This document shows, piece by piece, positions 1 through 9,526 of a DNA stretch of 64,000 nt. How positions within the stretch are numbered: the first letter of the stretch is position 1; every line of letters begins with the position of its first letter. Under the pieces are notes generated by a model that saw only the letters and a list, made by a program, of their open reading frames with translations, ran no database searches and had not been told where the DNA came from. The DNA lies in assembly GCA_016709025.1 (NCBI GenBank), contig JADJEQ010000003.1:124001-188000 (forward strand), given 5' to 3'. The DNA is from Bacteroidales bacterium. GTDB taxonomy: Bacteria > Bacteroidota > Bacteroidia > Bacteroidales > Lentimicrobiaceae. A program made the translations under genes and the position numbers.

Positions 1-144
1 GTTTTTTCCTTTGAGTTTCTGCTGCTCAGTACCTACGTATTTAGCTTTTTTCAGATCAACCGAAAGTTGAAGTAAATACTTGATTTCCTGAGGTGTAAAG
101 TCAAGCAATTTTAAAAAATTGCGGTTTCTTAAATTAAATGCCAT
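1..144 (-). CDS. argF: Ornithine carbamoyltransferase, N-terminal 48 residues (runs off the left edge)
   Basis: The minus strand from the ATG at 144 reads into the window edge as 48 codons. They contain the very characteristic start of the long (E. coli ArgF/ArcB) type of ornithine carbamoyltransferase: NFLKLLDFTPQEI at residues 9-21, followed by the conserved TEQQKLKGKN that precedes the carbamoyl-phosphate site. The enzyme interconverts ornithine plus carbamoyl phosphate and citrulline in the cytoplasm. It lies 34 bp downstream of carbamate kinase on the same strand, so the two are probably co-transcribed. That pairing is typical of the catabolic arginine deiminase route (which would make this arcB), but an anabolic argF cannot be excluded because the catalytic residues lie outside the window. 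Confidence 0.85.
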   Translation of the reverse strand, partial: MAFNLRNRNFLKLLDFTPQEIKYLLQLSVDLKKAKYVGTEQQKLKGKN

Positions 145-178
145 ACTATTGAAAACTTAATGGTTAATATTATTTTTG

Positions 179-1123
179 TTAAACAATTACAATCCTGGTT
201 CCTCCGTTATCGACACCAAGTTTGTCAGCACTGGTAATAATCGCGTCTTTACCGGTACCTTCAACAAAGCTGATGGCAGCCCTGATTTTCGGGGCCATAC
301 TTCCTTCTGCGAACTGACCTTCTGCCAGGTATTTTCTGGCTTCAGAAATGGTCATCCGGTCAATTGCCTTTTCCTGAGGGGTATTATAATTTACACAAAC
401 CTTCGGAACATCGGTAAGCACAAAGAACTTATCAGCCCTGATTTGAACGGCAAGTAAGGAGGAGGCCAAATCTTTATCAATTACGGCGTCAATCCCCTGC
501 AGTTTATTTTCTTTAACATAAAACTGGGGAATACCTCCTCCACCAACAGCTATTACGATCTGACCTGCACGTGCCAACGTTTCAATCGATTTTTGATTGC
601 TGATAACCAATGGCTTGGGGCTGGCAACTACTTTACGGTATCCCCTGTTTCGGGGATCAGCAGCAAAAGTTGCACCGGTTTCAGCTGTTATGCGTTCGGA
701 TTCCTCTTTTGTATAATAAGGTCCAACCGGTTTTGTTGGATTAATAAATGCAGGGTCATTTTTATCGACCAGCACCTGGGTGATAATCGAAATTATATCA
801 CGATCCAGATCGTTGGCCATCATTACATTACGTAACTGCTGCTCAATGATATAGCCGATAAAACCCTGTGAATAGGCAACTGCAATGTCGAGGGGCATAT
901 CAGGTAAGCCATAAAGCTTGTTTCCTGCAGTATTCGAAAGCAGAATGTTTCCGACCTGAGGGCCGTTACCATGCGTAACAACAATGTTATAAGCGGCTCG
1001 TATCAGGGTGAGCAAACGTTCTGCAGTATCATAGGCATTTGCCTCCTGATCATCAATGGTTCCTTTCTGGTCACTTCGTAATAAGGCATTGCCTCCCAAT
1101 GCCACAACAGCTAGTTTCTTCAT
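179..1123 (-). CDS. arcC: Carbamate kinase
   Basis: This 314-residue protein has the normal length of carbamate kinase, which transfers phosphate between carbamoyl phosphate and ADP. In the arginine deiminase pathway this yields ATP, CO2 and ammonia. Visible family motifs are the N-terminal ALGGNAL (residues 8-14), THGNGPQVG near residue 50, the AVGGGGIP loop near residue 193, VIDKDLASSLLA near residue 215 and GSMAPKI near residue 277, all typical of the amino-acid-kinase fold. The ATG gives MKKLAVVALGGN, the usual start. It is followed after 34 bp by ornithine carbamoyltransferase on the same strand and diverges from the DMT permease. No arginine deiminase gene is visible here; it could lie beyond the left edge. 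Confidence 0.95.
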   Translation of the reverse strand: MKKLAVVALGGNALLRSDQKGTIDDQEANAYDTAERLLTLIRAAYNIVVTHGNGPQVGNILLSNTAGNKLYGLPDMPLDIAVAYSQGFIGYIIEQQLRNVMMANDLDRDIISIITQVLVDKNDPAFINPTKPVGPYYTKEESERITAETGATFAADPRNRGYRKVVASPKPLVISNQKSIETLARAGQIVIAVGGGGIPQFYVKENKLQGIDAVIDKDLASSLLAVQIRADKFFVLTDVPKVCVNYNTPQEKAIDRMTISEARKYLAEGQFAEGSMAPKIRAAISFVEGTGKDAIITSADKLGVDNGGTRIVIV

Positions 1124-1306
1124 AAAAAATTCAATAGGTTATTATTGCAGCAAAAGTAAATACTTTTAGATAATTAACAAGCCCTGAAAACCTCTCTTCT
1201 ATTGATTGTAACATACAGTAATTTACATAGATACAGGAGTCAATTTTAATCAGATTCCTATAGGTTGTGACTTCATTACACAAAAAGGCTGGTATAATAC
1301 AATCAT

Positions 1307-1314
1307 TATCTTTG
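1307..1314 (+). promoter_or_regulatory. Bacteroidota-type -7 box (TATCTTTG)
   Basis: TATCTTTG fits the TAnnTTTG -7 consensus of Bacteroidota housekeeping promoters. It ends four bases before the ATG at 1319, so the DMT permease mRNA would be leaderless or nearly so. No convincing -33 TTTG lies at the usual spacing. Confidence 0.45.
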
Positions 1315-1318
1315 CAGG

Positions 1319-2215
1319 ATGACACAAAACAAGAAGTCGGTAATTCTTGCACTTGCAGCCGTACTGCTATGGTCGACCATTGGGTCAGCTTTTAAGCTCA
1401 CACTCGGCTATCTTGATTTCACCCAGGTTTTGTTGTACTCATCTATGGTTGCCGTTATTTTTCTGGGTGGATTGTTATTGATTAGGGGAAAGTTCGGAAA
1501 TATCCTTAAAGTCAGCATGTCATCTCTTGGATTGTCAGCTCTGATGGGATTGTTTAATCCATTCGCATACTATCTGATCCTGCTTAAGGCCTATTCACTG
1601 CTTCAGGCCCAGGAGGCGGTTGCGCTCAATTATACCTGGCCGATGATTTTAGTATTGCTCTCAGGGGTTTTCCTGAAGCATAAAATTACCTGGTTCAATA
1701 TCCTCTCCCTGGTAATCAGTTTTACCGGCACCATCATTATAGCTACAAAAGGCAATCTTCTTGATTTTAATTTATCGGATCCTCTTGGTGTAACCCTTGC
1801 GCTCTCAAGTGCTTTTTTCTGGGCAACATATTGGTTGCTCAATCTCAAAGACAAAAGGGATACCGAGGAAAAATTGTTCTTAAATTTTCTGTTTGGCCTG
1901 ATTTATACACTCATATACTGTATTGTTACAGATAATCTCAGTATTCCGGGACCGGAAGCTACCTTGGGTGTAATCTACATCGGCTTGTTTGAGATGGGAA
2001 TAACCTTTGTACTTTGGTTAAATGCATTGAAACTGGCAGAGAATACTGCAAAAATAAGCAACCTGGTTTACCTTTCTCCTTTCCTGTCGCTGATGTTCGT
2101 ATCAATTGCAGTTGGAGAGAAAATCATGCTTTATACAATAGCAGGTCTTTTTCTGATTATTGGTGGAATACTCTTACAACAAATCAAAATAAAACCAAAA
2201 CAGGAGAAGCTATAA
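1319..2215 (+). CDS. DMT/EamA-family permease
   Basis: A 298-residue hydrophobic protein of about ten membrane segments arranged as two EamA repeats, the usual size and layout of drug/metabolite transporter (RhaT/YdcZ-like) permeases. The first helix carries LLWSTIGSAFK, and the repeat-type motif ALNYTWPM lies near residue 100. The second half repeats the pattern (FFWATYWLLN near residue 162). The substrate cannot be read from the sequence. Its last codons overlap the 3' end of the convergent hybrid kinase by 6 bp. A TATCTTTG -7 box sits just before the ATG, which supports this start. Confidence 0.85.
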   Translation: MTQNKKSVILALAAVLLWSTIGSAFKLTLGYLDFTQVLLYSSMVAVIFLGGLLLIRGKFGNILKVSMSSLGLSALMGLFNPFAYYLILLKAYSLLQAQEAVALNYTWPMILVLLSGVFLKHKITWFNILSLVISFTGTIIIATKGNLLDFNLSDPLGVTLALSSAFFWATYWLLNLKDKRDTEEKLFLNFLFGLIYTLIYCIVTDNLSIPGPEATLGVIYIGLFEMGITFVLWLNALKLAENTAKISNLVYLSPFLSLMFVSIAVGEKIMLYTIAGLFLIIGGILLQQIKIKPKQEKL

Positions 2216-5035
2216 ATATTTGCTCATTGTATTCAATAAAACCGCTGGTCTGATAGGCTTGGCCAGGTAGTCGTCGCAACCGGCAGCCTGACTTTTATCC
2301 TTCTCGCCGGTCATTGCATAAGCTGTTTGGGCTATAACTGCCAATCCGGGCCGGAGTTCTTTGATCTTCCGGGTTACTTCATAACCATCCATTCCTGCCA
2401 GTTGAACATCCATCAGAACGAGATCAAAGATCTGCCCTTTGTTAATCATTTCCAATGCATCCTCTCCCTGTCTTGCCCAAAAAATTGTTGCTCCTGATCT
2501 GCGAATGGTCGCAACAAGAAACTGGTAATTCGAATCAACATCTTCCACGATCAGTATGGATTTTCCGATCCATTTATCGGTAATTGTGGCAAGATTATCC
2601 ATTGAGAATGTTTCCATTTCCTTAACTTTCGGCTGTTTAGCGATGGGATGAATAATGGTGAATACCTTTCCATGAGGGCTAGCAGGATGAAATTGTAATT
2701 CAGCACCGAGCAAAGTTACAATCTTTTTTACTACAATCATACCAACTCCCATTCCGGCCTGATCAAGAACTGAGCCATTTCCTGCCTGAGTAAAATGTTC
2801 ATTCAACTGTTGTGCTTTATCCTCAGCTATTTGAGCACTCGTATCGCCAACGGTAAAAAGAATCTGGTTGTCGCCTTTCAATTGGTAATTTATTTCAACA
2901 TTGCCTTCATGAGTAAACTTAAATGCATTGATCAGCAATTGGATCAGGACTTGCTTAAGATAGTGCCGGTCAGAAAACATCAGAATTCTATTTTCTGGCA
3001 TTTGTTTAACAACCCTGAAGCCAACATTTTCCTTTACCAGACTTTCAACTGCTTCCTGAGCAAGTTCATCTATAAACTCGTTGACTTCAAATTCTGCTAT
3101 TGAAACTATCTCTGAGCCGGATTCAATCTTCGCAATCTCAATAATATGATTAAATTGATTCAACAAACTGCTTGAATTCTCGAAAATCTGTTCACTGCAT
3201 ATTTTACGATCTGCCTCAGATTGCCCCTGCTCTGTTAGCAAAGCAGCAAATCCAACAATAGCATTCAACGGGGTTCTTAACTCATGCGAAATGTTCGAAA
3301 GAAAAGTTGTTTTCAGCCTGTCAGATTCCTCTGCCTTTTTTCTTGCATTTGCAATTTCTTCTATCGCTTTCCTTTGTTCAGTTATATCTTTCACGAAGGC
3401 CCCGAAGATGCTTTCACCGTCAAATCTGATCGGAAAGAGCGTTAACTGAATAATCCGGACATCGCCATTCCTTAGCCTAATATTGCCTTCATCCACTATA
3501 GAAACTCTGCTGTTAAAGTTTTCCACCAATCTTTGAAAACCAGTTTTCAGCAACGAACGGAAATTATCATCTTTATTCTGAACATCGCTGATCTCATATT
3601 GTAAGTCCCAGATTTTCATTCCAATAACCTCTGAAACCGGTAACAATGAAATAGACGTCATTGCGGGATTCCACTTTAAAATGGAACCGTCACTTCCAAA
3701 TATTATCACACCATCAGCCGATTGTTCAACAAGGCTTCTGAACCTCATTTCACTTTCACGAAGGCTATCAGCGCTTCTTTTATTATCAATAGCAATGGCA
3801 ATCTGGTTTGAAACATATTGAAGAATATCAAGATCAGAATTGCTGAATGTATCTTCTGAATCAAAACTTCGTAATGCCATTACCCCAAGAACATCCCTCC
3901 GGCTTTTCAGTGGGATCCCCATCCAGACCTTTAATTCAGGAAGAACACTTCCAATTTCACCTTCCCTGATCATTTCTTCAATTTCAGATTTCTTGAGTAG
4001 GAAGGCTCTCCCTTTGCTGATTACAAGGTTGGCCAGTGTTTTTCCTTCAAGGGGCTCTTCCCTATCCTGAGAATTTCCGGAAGCAAACAGAAGTTGAAAA
4101 CCATTTCCTCCATCCTCGGAGAATAACAGCACCCTCATGTCGGACGTATTCGTAATCCTTGCCAGTTCATTGCAGATTACCTGCAATAATTGCGGCAAAC
4201 TATCTGTAACCAAAACCGCATTTGCGATGTTAAAGATTACTTCCTGTAACCGCTCACTTCTTAATTTTCCTGAGACATCCTCCATCGTTTCGATGTAGCC
4301 GGATATTTCTCCATTACTGTCATATGTTGGGAATGCCCTGATCAGGGCATCAAACAATGATTTATCTGATCTGACCCCATGAGTAAGGTTTTCCCTGGGC
4401 AAATCAGGAGATTGCTGAAATTGATCATAGGTTTGGATCATTTCCATTGAGTGCTGGACATACAGGTCAGAAAGTTTCAGGCCGGGAAACTCAGACGGTT
4501 CACGTTTAAACATCCTTGCCTGCGCTTTATTCACCATTAAAATATTAAAGTCTTTATCAAAGCGGGTAAATCCAATTCCGATATTCTCAACCAACGATCT
4601 GTAATTCTCTTCTGACTTTCTGAGTGCATTTTCAGCCTGTTTCCTGAGCATTTCATCCTGCATTCTGAGAATTGCAGATTTTACAGCCATGGCTAACCTT
4701 ACATAATGCTGAGGCGATTTCAGGATATAGTCATCAAGACCAACTTTCATGGCCATTACTGCAATTTCTTCGCTACCGGTGCCGGTAAACATAATTACCG
4801 GTAATAAGGGATTGAGAGATTTTATCTTAATGAGTATTTCTATTCCGGTAGTCCAGCGCAACTGATAATCTGTAATTACAATATCAAAATCGAGAAGTTT
4901 CAACGATTTATTGAAGTCATTGTTATCGATAATTTCTTCTACATCAATAACAAACAATTTTTTCAGTTCTCTGATGATCAGCAAGCGGTCGTCAGGGTTA
5001 TCATCAATCAGAAGTATTTTTAACAAATCGGGCAT
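2210..5035 (-). CDS. Hybrid sensor histidine kinase, REC-PAS-GAF-PAS-HisKA-HATPase-REC, with altered ATP-binding G1 box
   Basis: This 941-residue protein has no signal peptide or membrane segment, so it is cytoplasmic. Domains in order: receiver 5-125 (phospho-acceptor D56), PAS about 140-258, GAF about 265-418, PAS about 428-555, HisKA with NISHELRTPL (H584), HATPase about 690-798, and a second receiver 825-940 (D876, K926). The N-box LINAFKFT (N703) is intact. The G1 box, normally DxGxG, reads DTSAQI (731-736), and G2 reads GMGVGM (761-766). ATP binding may therefore be weak or lost, and the protein could act as a phosphatase or scaffold. It lies 45 bp downstream of another kinase on the same strand, so the two probably share a transcript. 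No DNA-binding output domain is present. Confidence 0.9.
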   Translation of the reverse strand: MPDLLKILLIDDNPDDRLLIIRELKKLFVIDVEEIIDNNDFNKSLKLLDFDIVITDYQLRWTTGIEILIKIKSLNPLLPVIMFTGTGSEEIAVMAMKVGLDDYILKSPQHYVRLAMAVKSAILRMQDEMLRKQAENALRKSEENYRSLVENIGIGFTRFDKDFNILMVNKAQARMFKREPSEFPGLKLSDLYVQHSMEMIQTYDQFQQSPDLPRENLTHGVRSDKSLFDALIRAFPTYDSNGEISGYIETMEDVSGKLRSERLQEVIFNIANAVLVTDSLPQLLQVICNELARITNTSDMRVLLFSEDGGNGFQLLFASGNSQDREEPLEGKTLANLVISKGRAFLLKKSEIEEMIREGEIGSVLPELKVWMGIPLKSRRDVLGVMALRSFDSEDTFSNSDLDILQYVSNQIAIAIDNKRSADSLRESEMRFRSLVEQSADGVIIFGSDGSILKWNPAMTSISLLPVSEVIGMKIWDLQYEISDVQNKDDNFRSLLKTGFQRLVENFNSRVSIVDEGNIRLRNGDVRIIQLTLFPIRFDGESIFGAFVKDITEQRKAIEEIANARKKAEESDRLKTTFLSNISHELRTPLNAIVGFAALLTEQGQSEADRKICSEQIFENSSSLLNQFNHIIEIAKIESGSEIVSIAEFEVNEFIDELAQEAVESLVKENVGFRVVKQMPENRILMFSDRHYLKQVLIQLLINAFKFTHEGNVEINYQLKGDNQILFTVGDTSAQIAEDKAQQLNEHFTQAGNGSVLDQAGMGVGMIVVKKIVTLLGAELQFHPASPHGKVFTIIHPIAKQPKVKEMETFSMDNLATITDKWIGKSILIVEDVDSNYQFLVATIRRSGATIFWARQGEDALEMINKGQIFDLVLMDVQLAGMDGYEVTRKIKELRPGLAVIAQTAYAMTGEKDKSQAAGCDDYLAKPIRPAVLLNTMSKYL

Positions 5036-5080
5036 CTCTGTTCAATTTAATTTACAATGACCTGGTCTGAAGCAAAAAAA

Positions 5081-7072
5081 TTAAATGGCTGATTTCAGTT
5101 CAAGTATAAAAGTACTCCCCTTTCCAGGGGATGAAATTACTGACACGCTTCCTCCCATCCTTTCGACAGCCTTTTTTACAATAGTCAGGCCTATTCCATT
5201 ACCGGGAAAGCTTTCCTTCCCATGTAATCTTTCAAAAGCATCAAATATAATTTTTATTTTGTCTTTAGGCATCCCTATTCCGTTGTCTTTGATTCTGATT
5301 TGAACTTTTCCCTGTTTTATAAACCCATTTATACTAATAACCGGATGTATGTTCTTTTCAGTAAATTTTAAAGAATTCGATATCAGGTTATTAAAAATGC
5401 GAACTAGTACGGGCATGTAAGCTATTACAACTGGCAATTCTTCCTTTACTTTAATGATTGCCCTTTTTTCATTGATTTCATCAGATAAACCAAGCAACAC
5501 CTTATTCAAAGCTTTGTTAGCATCGGTGGGCGCCAGTGTAAGTTCAAGACTGCTGAGTTTAGAGTATTGGAATAAATCGTTGATCAGAGTCTCCATTTGA
5601 TCGGTTGCGTTACAAATGCGATTCAGGTAAACAATGCCTTCCTGATCAAGGCCCTGAGCATGGTCTTCGGCTAAAGCGTTTGCAAAACCCTGCATTGTTC
5701 TCAGTGGTGCTTTCAAATCGTGACAAACTGAATTGGCAAAACGGCCAAGCTCATCATTTATTTCCTGTATTCTGGCTGTACGTTGTTTCACGAGACCTTC
5801 GAGGTGCAAACGATAATTTTCAAGTTCTGCCTGAGCTTTTCTTAATTCCGTTATATCCTGAAAAGAACTAACCAGGCATTTCTCACCGTTCAGCTCAATG
5901 ATTTCAGATGAGAATAGGCCTTCTCTTTTTTCATCAGCGTATGCAATCAGAGTGACCTCTGCACTCTCAATTCTCCCTTCCTTTTCAAGTACAGATTTTA
6001 AAATTGAACGGGGGATAGCCCTGAAAAGACCAAGATCCTGTGTAGTTTTTCCAATAATTTCATATCGCGGCAAGTTCAGAAATTTTGAGAACCTGTCATT
6101 TACATCGTAAATCAACCCATCACTTAATCGTGATAATGATATGAGGTTAGGGCTGCTTCGGAAAGCTTTCTGGAATTTATTCTCGCTTTCAAGCAGTTCC
6201 TGTTCAATTTTTTTTTGATCTGTTATATCCCTGCCAACTCCAATAATAGAATCGATGTTTCCATTGCTGTCAACAATTGCTTTGTCGGACCAGGCCAACC
6301 ATCGCCAACCCAAAACTGTTTTGGCCCTTTGCTCAAGAAAGCAGGCGTGAGGATACACGTTCAATTGCTTCATGGCTTCTGATGTCGAGTCTCTGTCGTC
6401 AGGATGAATTAGTGGAACAAAATTACGTCCCACAAGTTCCTGAGATGTCATTCCAAATAGTTTACAATAGGTTGAGCTAACAAACAGGAATCTCCCTGCG
6501 GCATCTACTTTGACAACCAGTTCATTTTGATTTTCAAGCAGAAACCTATAATCTGAATCATCATTTCTGTACCTGAGTTTTGAATATTCAAGAATGTTAC
6601 GAAACATGCCTGGTAAAGTACCATTTATCAATTGGGCCAAACCCGACTCAGCAACCAGTACAAGTATTATTTCTCCTTCCTGATTAAATCCGGAAACCAT
6701 AAAAACCCTGAGTGCATCTTCAGGCTGAAAACCTGAAAGCCCGGTGAATTCCTGACTTTTCCCAAATCGCTTGCTGATAAACTTCCAGGGTTCATCAATC
6801 ATCTTAAAATCCCTGCGAAATGATGCCATCAGTGCTTTTTCATCGCCATTGAATGAATCACTGAAAGATGATACCAGTTTAAAACCAGGTATAGACACTG
6901 ATTTTTGAAAAATCCAGGCTCCGAAAATACCCTGAAAAGAGCATAAGTTTTCAGAAAAACTCTTCATAAACAATTCAATATTTCCGCCGGCCGCATAAAC
7001 CGAATAACATCGATTAATCCAATCGGAAAGATTAACCGAAAGCCTGAGCGAAATACCTTCCTGGTTTGTCAA
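5081..7072 (-). CDS. PAS-domain sensor histidine kinase (cytoplasmic), TTG start
   Basis: A 663-residue kinase without membrane segments. Residues 15-165 form a divergent GAF-like region; PAS domains lie at about 175-285 and 298-410, each ending in a DIT motif. A coiled linker (410-440) leads to HisKA with VCHDLKAPLRT (H451), the phytochrome-kinase type of H-box, then HATPase with intact N-box NNLISNSLKF, DNGIGMP and GNGIGL. The first Met is at residue 36, and the frame back to the upstream stop at 7106-7108 has no ATG, so TTG at 7072 is the likely start. It probably heads a two-gene operon with the hybrid kinase. No cognate regulator is adjacent; the receivers of the downstream protein are the obvious candidates. 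Confidence 0.88.
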   Translation of the reverse strand: MTNQEGISLRLSVNLSDWINRCYSVYAAGGNIELFMKSFSENLCSFQGIFGAWIFQKSVSIPGFKLVSSFSDSFNGDEKALMASFRRDFKMIDEPWKFISKRFGKSQEFTGLSGFQPEDALRVFMVSGFNQEGEIILVLVAESGLAQLINGTLPGMFRNILEYSKLRYRNDDSDYRFLLENQNELVVKVDAAGRFLFVSSTYCKLFGMTSQELVGRNFVPLIHPDDRDSTSEAMKQLNVYPHACFLEQRAKTVLGWRWLAWSDKAIVDSNGNIDSIIGVGRDITDQKKIEQELLESENKFQKAFRSSPNLISLSRLSDGLIYDVNDRFSKFLNLPRYEIIGKTTQDLGLFRAIPRSILKSVLEKEGRIESAEVTLIAYADEKREGLFSSEIIELNGEKCLVSSFQDITELRKAQAELENYRLHLEGLVKQRTARIQEINDELGRFANSVCHDLKAPLRTMQGFANALAEDHAQGLDQEGIVYLNRICNATDQMETLINDLFQYSKLSSLELTLAPTDANKALNKVLLGLSDEINEKRAIIKVKEELPVVIAYMPVLVRIFNNLISNSLKFTEKNIHPVISINGFIKQGKVQIRIKDNGIGMPKDKIKIIFDAFERLHGKESFPGNGIGLTIVKKAVERMGGSVSVISSPGKGSTFILELKSAI

Positions 7073-7320
7073 ATTAAGTATTTTGTTAAGGTTAGGATTA
7101 CAAACTTACAATATTATTTATTTGTGCGGCATGACCAAAGGGCGCCACACCAAATTAAGATCTTTTCAAAATTATTTTTGTTGTTTGATTATAAACATTA
7201 TTATATGATTGCGGGAATCCTTTTAGAATCCTTATTTTTGAATTACGCACACAGCAAGCTATCTGATTGTGTTAATTGTGCGGATCAGGGATAAGCAAAT
7301 TCCGGAATTGGCAAATAAAG

Positions 7321-7328
7321 TATCTTTG
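7321..7328 (+). promoter_or_regulatory. Bacteroidota-type -7 box (TATCTTTG) before mtaB
   Basis: TATCTTTG matches the TAnnTTTG consensus and ends six bases before the mtaB ATG at 7334, implying a very short or absent leader. It is identical in sequence and placement to the box before the DMT permease. The rest of the 261-bp divergent region shows nothing else I can name. Confidence 0.45.
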
Positions 7329-7333
7329 CAACG

Positions 7334-8623
7334 ATGGAAAAACGAAAAATCGCCTTTAACACATTTGGCTGTAAATTGAACTTTGCAGAAACATCGGCCA
7401 TAGCGCGGAGATTTCAGGATGGCACTTTTGAAAATGTTGATTTCAAAGAGGCTGCCGATATCTATGTTATTCATTCCTGTACAGTTACTGCTCAGGCTGA
7501 GAAAAAATGCAAAGCCGCCATCAGACAGGCAATGAAACGAAATCCTGAAGCATCAGTTGCAATCATCGGCTGTTATTCACAACTCAAACCAGATGAATTG
7601 CGGAAAATAAAAGGGGTTGATATTGTTTTGGGGAACAGCGAAAAATACAATCTTTACGATGTTGTTACCAGAAGGAATCATGAGCGCAAGGCCGAAAGTG
7701 ATGCCGCACTAAAAACATCCAGGCAATTTGAGCCGGGTTTTTCATTAAGTGACCGGACCCGCTCTTTTTTCAAGGTTCAGGACGGATGCGATTATTTCTG
7801 CACCTTTTGTGCCATCCCATTTGCCAGAGGCCGCAGCAGAAGTGCAACCATAGCTGGTACTCTGGAGGTTGCAAAACAAATTTCGGCCAAAGGAATCAGG
7901 GAGATTGTGCTTACCGGTGTCAATATAGGTGACTTCGGCAGGCAACATGGGGAGAGCTTTCACGACCTGCTGTTGGGATTGTCAGAACTGGAGACAGATC
8001 GCATCAGAATTTCATCTGTTGAACCTGAGCTCCTTAGCAATGAGATCATTAAACTTGTCGCGGAATCAAATAAGTTTATGCCTCACTTTCACATTCCGCT
8101 GCAATCAGGAAGCAATAAAATACTGGGTCTGATGAAACGGAAATATCAGCGCGAAGTCTTTGCTCAAAGGGTCACCTATATTAAACAACTCATGCCCGAT
8201 GCCTGCATTGCCGCTGACGTAATTACCGGCTTTCCTGGTGAAACGGATGAAGACTTTGAAGATACTTATCAATTTATCAATGAATTGCCAGTTTCAACCC
8301 TGCATGTTTTCACCTATTCTATCCGTCCAGGGACAAAAGCAGCGGATATGCCGGATCAATTGAGTGAAACCGCCAAACAAGCCAGGAGCAGGAAATTACA
8401 TCTTCTTTCAGATGTAAAAAAGAAGGAATTTTATCTTCAGAATCAGGGAACTTCAAGGGCAGTACTCTGGGAGTCGGACGTTGACGGGGGATTTATGTTC
8501 GGATTTACCGAAAATTACATTCGCTGCAAGAAAATCTACGACCCTACATCAGTGAATACGATAGAACCGGTAAAATTGGATATTCTCGACGAACAGGGCG
8601 TTTTCAGTATCAAGAGTCTTTGA
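7334..8623 (+). CDS. mtaB: tRNA t6A37 methylthiotransferase MtaB
   Basis: A 429-residue radical-SAM methylthiotransferase that converts t6A at position 37 of ANN-decoding tRNAs to ms2t6A. The N-terminal UPF0004 domain starts NTFGCKLN and holds the cluster cysteines C13, C49 and C80. The radical-SAM motif is CDYFCTFC (C152, C156, C159). The short N-terminal region and the FGCKLN signature separate MtaB from MiaB and RimO, and a TRAM-like tail is short. It is followed after 22 bp by the inositol-monophosphatase gene on the same strand. Confidence 0.93.
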   Translation: MEKRKIAFNTFGCKLNFAETSAIARRFQDGTFENVDFKEAADIYVIHSCTVTAQAEKKCKAAIRQAMKRNPEASVAIIGCYSQLKPDELRKIKGVDIVLGNSEKYNLYDVVTRRNHERKAESDAALKTSRQFEPGFSLSDRTRSFFKVQDGCDYFCTFCAIPFARGRSRSATIAGTLEVAKQISAKGIREIVLTGVNIGDFGRQHGESFHDLLLGLSELETDRIRISSVEPELLSNEIIKLVAESNKFMPHFHIPLQSGSNKILGLMKRKYQREVFAQRVTYIKQLMPDACIAADVITGFPGETDEDFEDTYQFINELPVSTLHVFTYSIRPGTKAADMPDQLSETAKQARSRKLHLLSDVKKKEFYLQNQGTSRAVLWESDVDGGFMFGFTENYIRCKKIYDPTSVNTIEPVKLDILDEQGVFSIKSL

Positions 8624-8645
8624 CCAATCAATAATTTCATAAACA

Positions 8646-9455
8646 ATGAACATGGACTACCATGATATCTGCATGAAAGTGTGCGAGATATCCCGGATGA
8701 CCGGCAAATACATTACCAGCCAATCAGAAAAGTTTATCCCTGAAGATGTTATGCAAAAGGGAATACATGACTATGTGAGTTATGTAGACAAAACTGCAGA
8801 ACAAATGATTGTTGAAGAACTTAAAAGCTTATTGCCTGAAGCTGGTTTCATCACAGAAGAAGAAACTGCCGGTTATGACGAACAAATTTTCAGATGGATC
8901 ATAGATCCGCTCGACGGCACAACCAACTTTATTCACAAGGTTCCGTTATTTTCGGTCAGTATTGCCCTGATGGAACAAGGTGAGGTGGTGGTAGGTGTGG
9001 TTTATGAAATTAACAGGGATGAGTGTTTCTATGCCTGGAAAGGCGGGATAGCAATGCTGAATGGGAAAGAAATACATGTTTCGCCTTCTCAGGACTTCAA
9101 TTCTTCATTACTGGCAACAGGATTCCCCTATTACGACTATGGAAGGCTGGATGCATATCTGGCAATATTTAAGCATTTTATGCAACATACTGCAGGGATC
9201 AGGCGCCTTGGATCTGCTGCTGCCGACCTCGCCTATGTTGCCTGTGGCCGTTTTGAAGGTTTTTATGAGTATGGTCTTCACGCATGGGATGTTGCTGCCG
9301 GAGCATTCATCGTACAGATGGCAGGGGGAAAAGTTACCGATTTTAAGGGAAATAACAATTATATTTTCGGTGCAGAACTCATCGCCGGAAATAAACCGGC
9401 TCATCAGGAAATGATCAAAGTAATCGATCAAAAGTTTAACGCTCAATCGCATTGA
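8646..9455 (+). CDS. Inositol monophosphatase family protein (SuhB-like)
   Basis: A 269-residue Mg-dependent sugar/inositol phosphatase. It shows ITEEETAG (E71-E73) and the signature IIDPLDGTTNF (D87, D90, G91, T92), both metal and substrate ligands, plus the C-terminal HAWDVAAG motif. Length is normal. It may dephosphorylate myo-inositol phosphate or a related sugar phosphate; members of this family also act on NADP or 3'-phosphoadenosine phosphates, and the sequence does not decide between them. It follows mtaB closely and precedes the nfeD gene, all on one strand. ATG at 8646 gives MNMDYHDIC; the second ATG two codons later is equally possible. Confidence 0.9.
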   Translation: MNMDYHDICMKVCEISRMTGKYITSQSEKFIPEDVMQKGIHDYVSYVDKTAEQMIVEELKSLLPEAGFITEEETAGYDEQIFRWIIDPLDGTTNFIHKVPLFSVSIALMEQGEVVVGVVYEINRDECFYAWKGGIAMLNGKEIHVSPSQDFNSSLLATGFPYYDYGRLDAYLAIFKHFMQHTAGIRRLGSAAADLAYVACGRFEGFYEYGLHAWDVAAGAFIVQMAGGKVTDFKGNNNYIFGAELIAGNKPAHQEMIKVIDQKFNAQSH

Positions 9456-9526
9456 AAATTATTGGTTGTTTCACTAAAACCAGACTTTATTGGTGCTATA
9501 TTCGCAAAACATTCAATTGTCAATCC

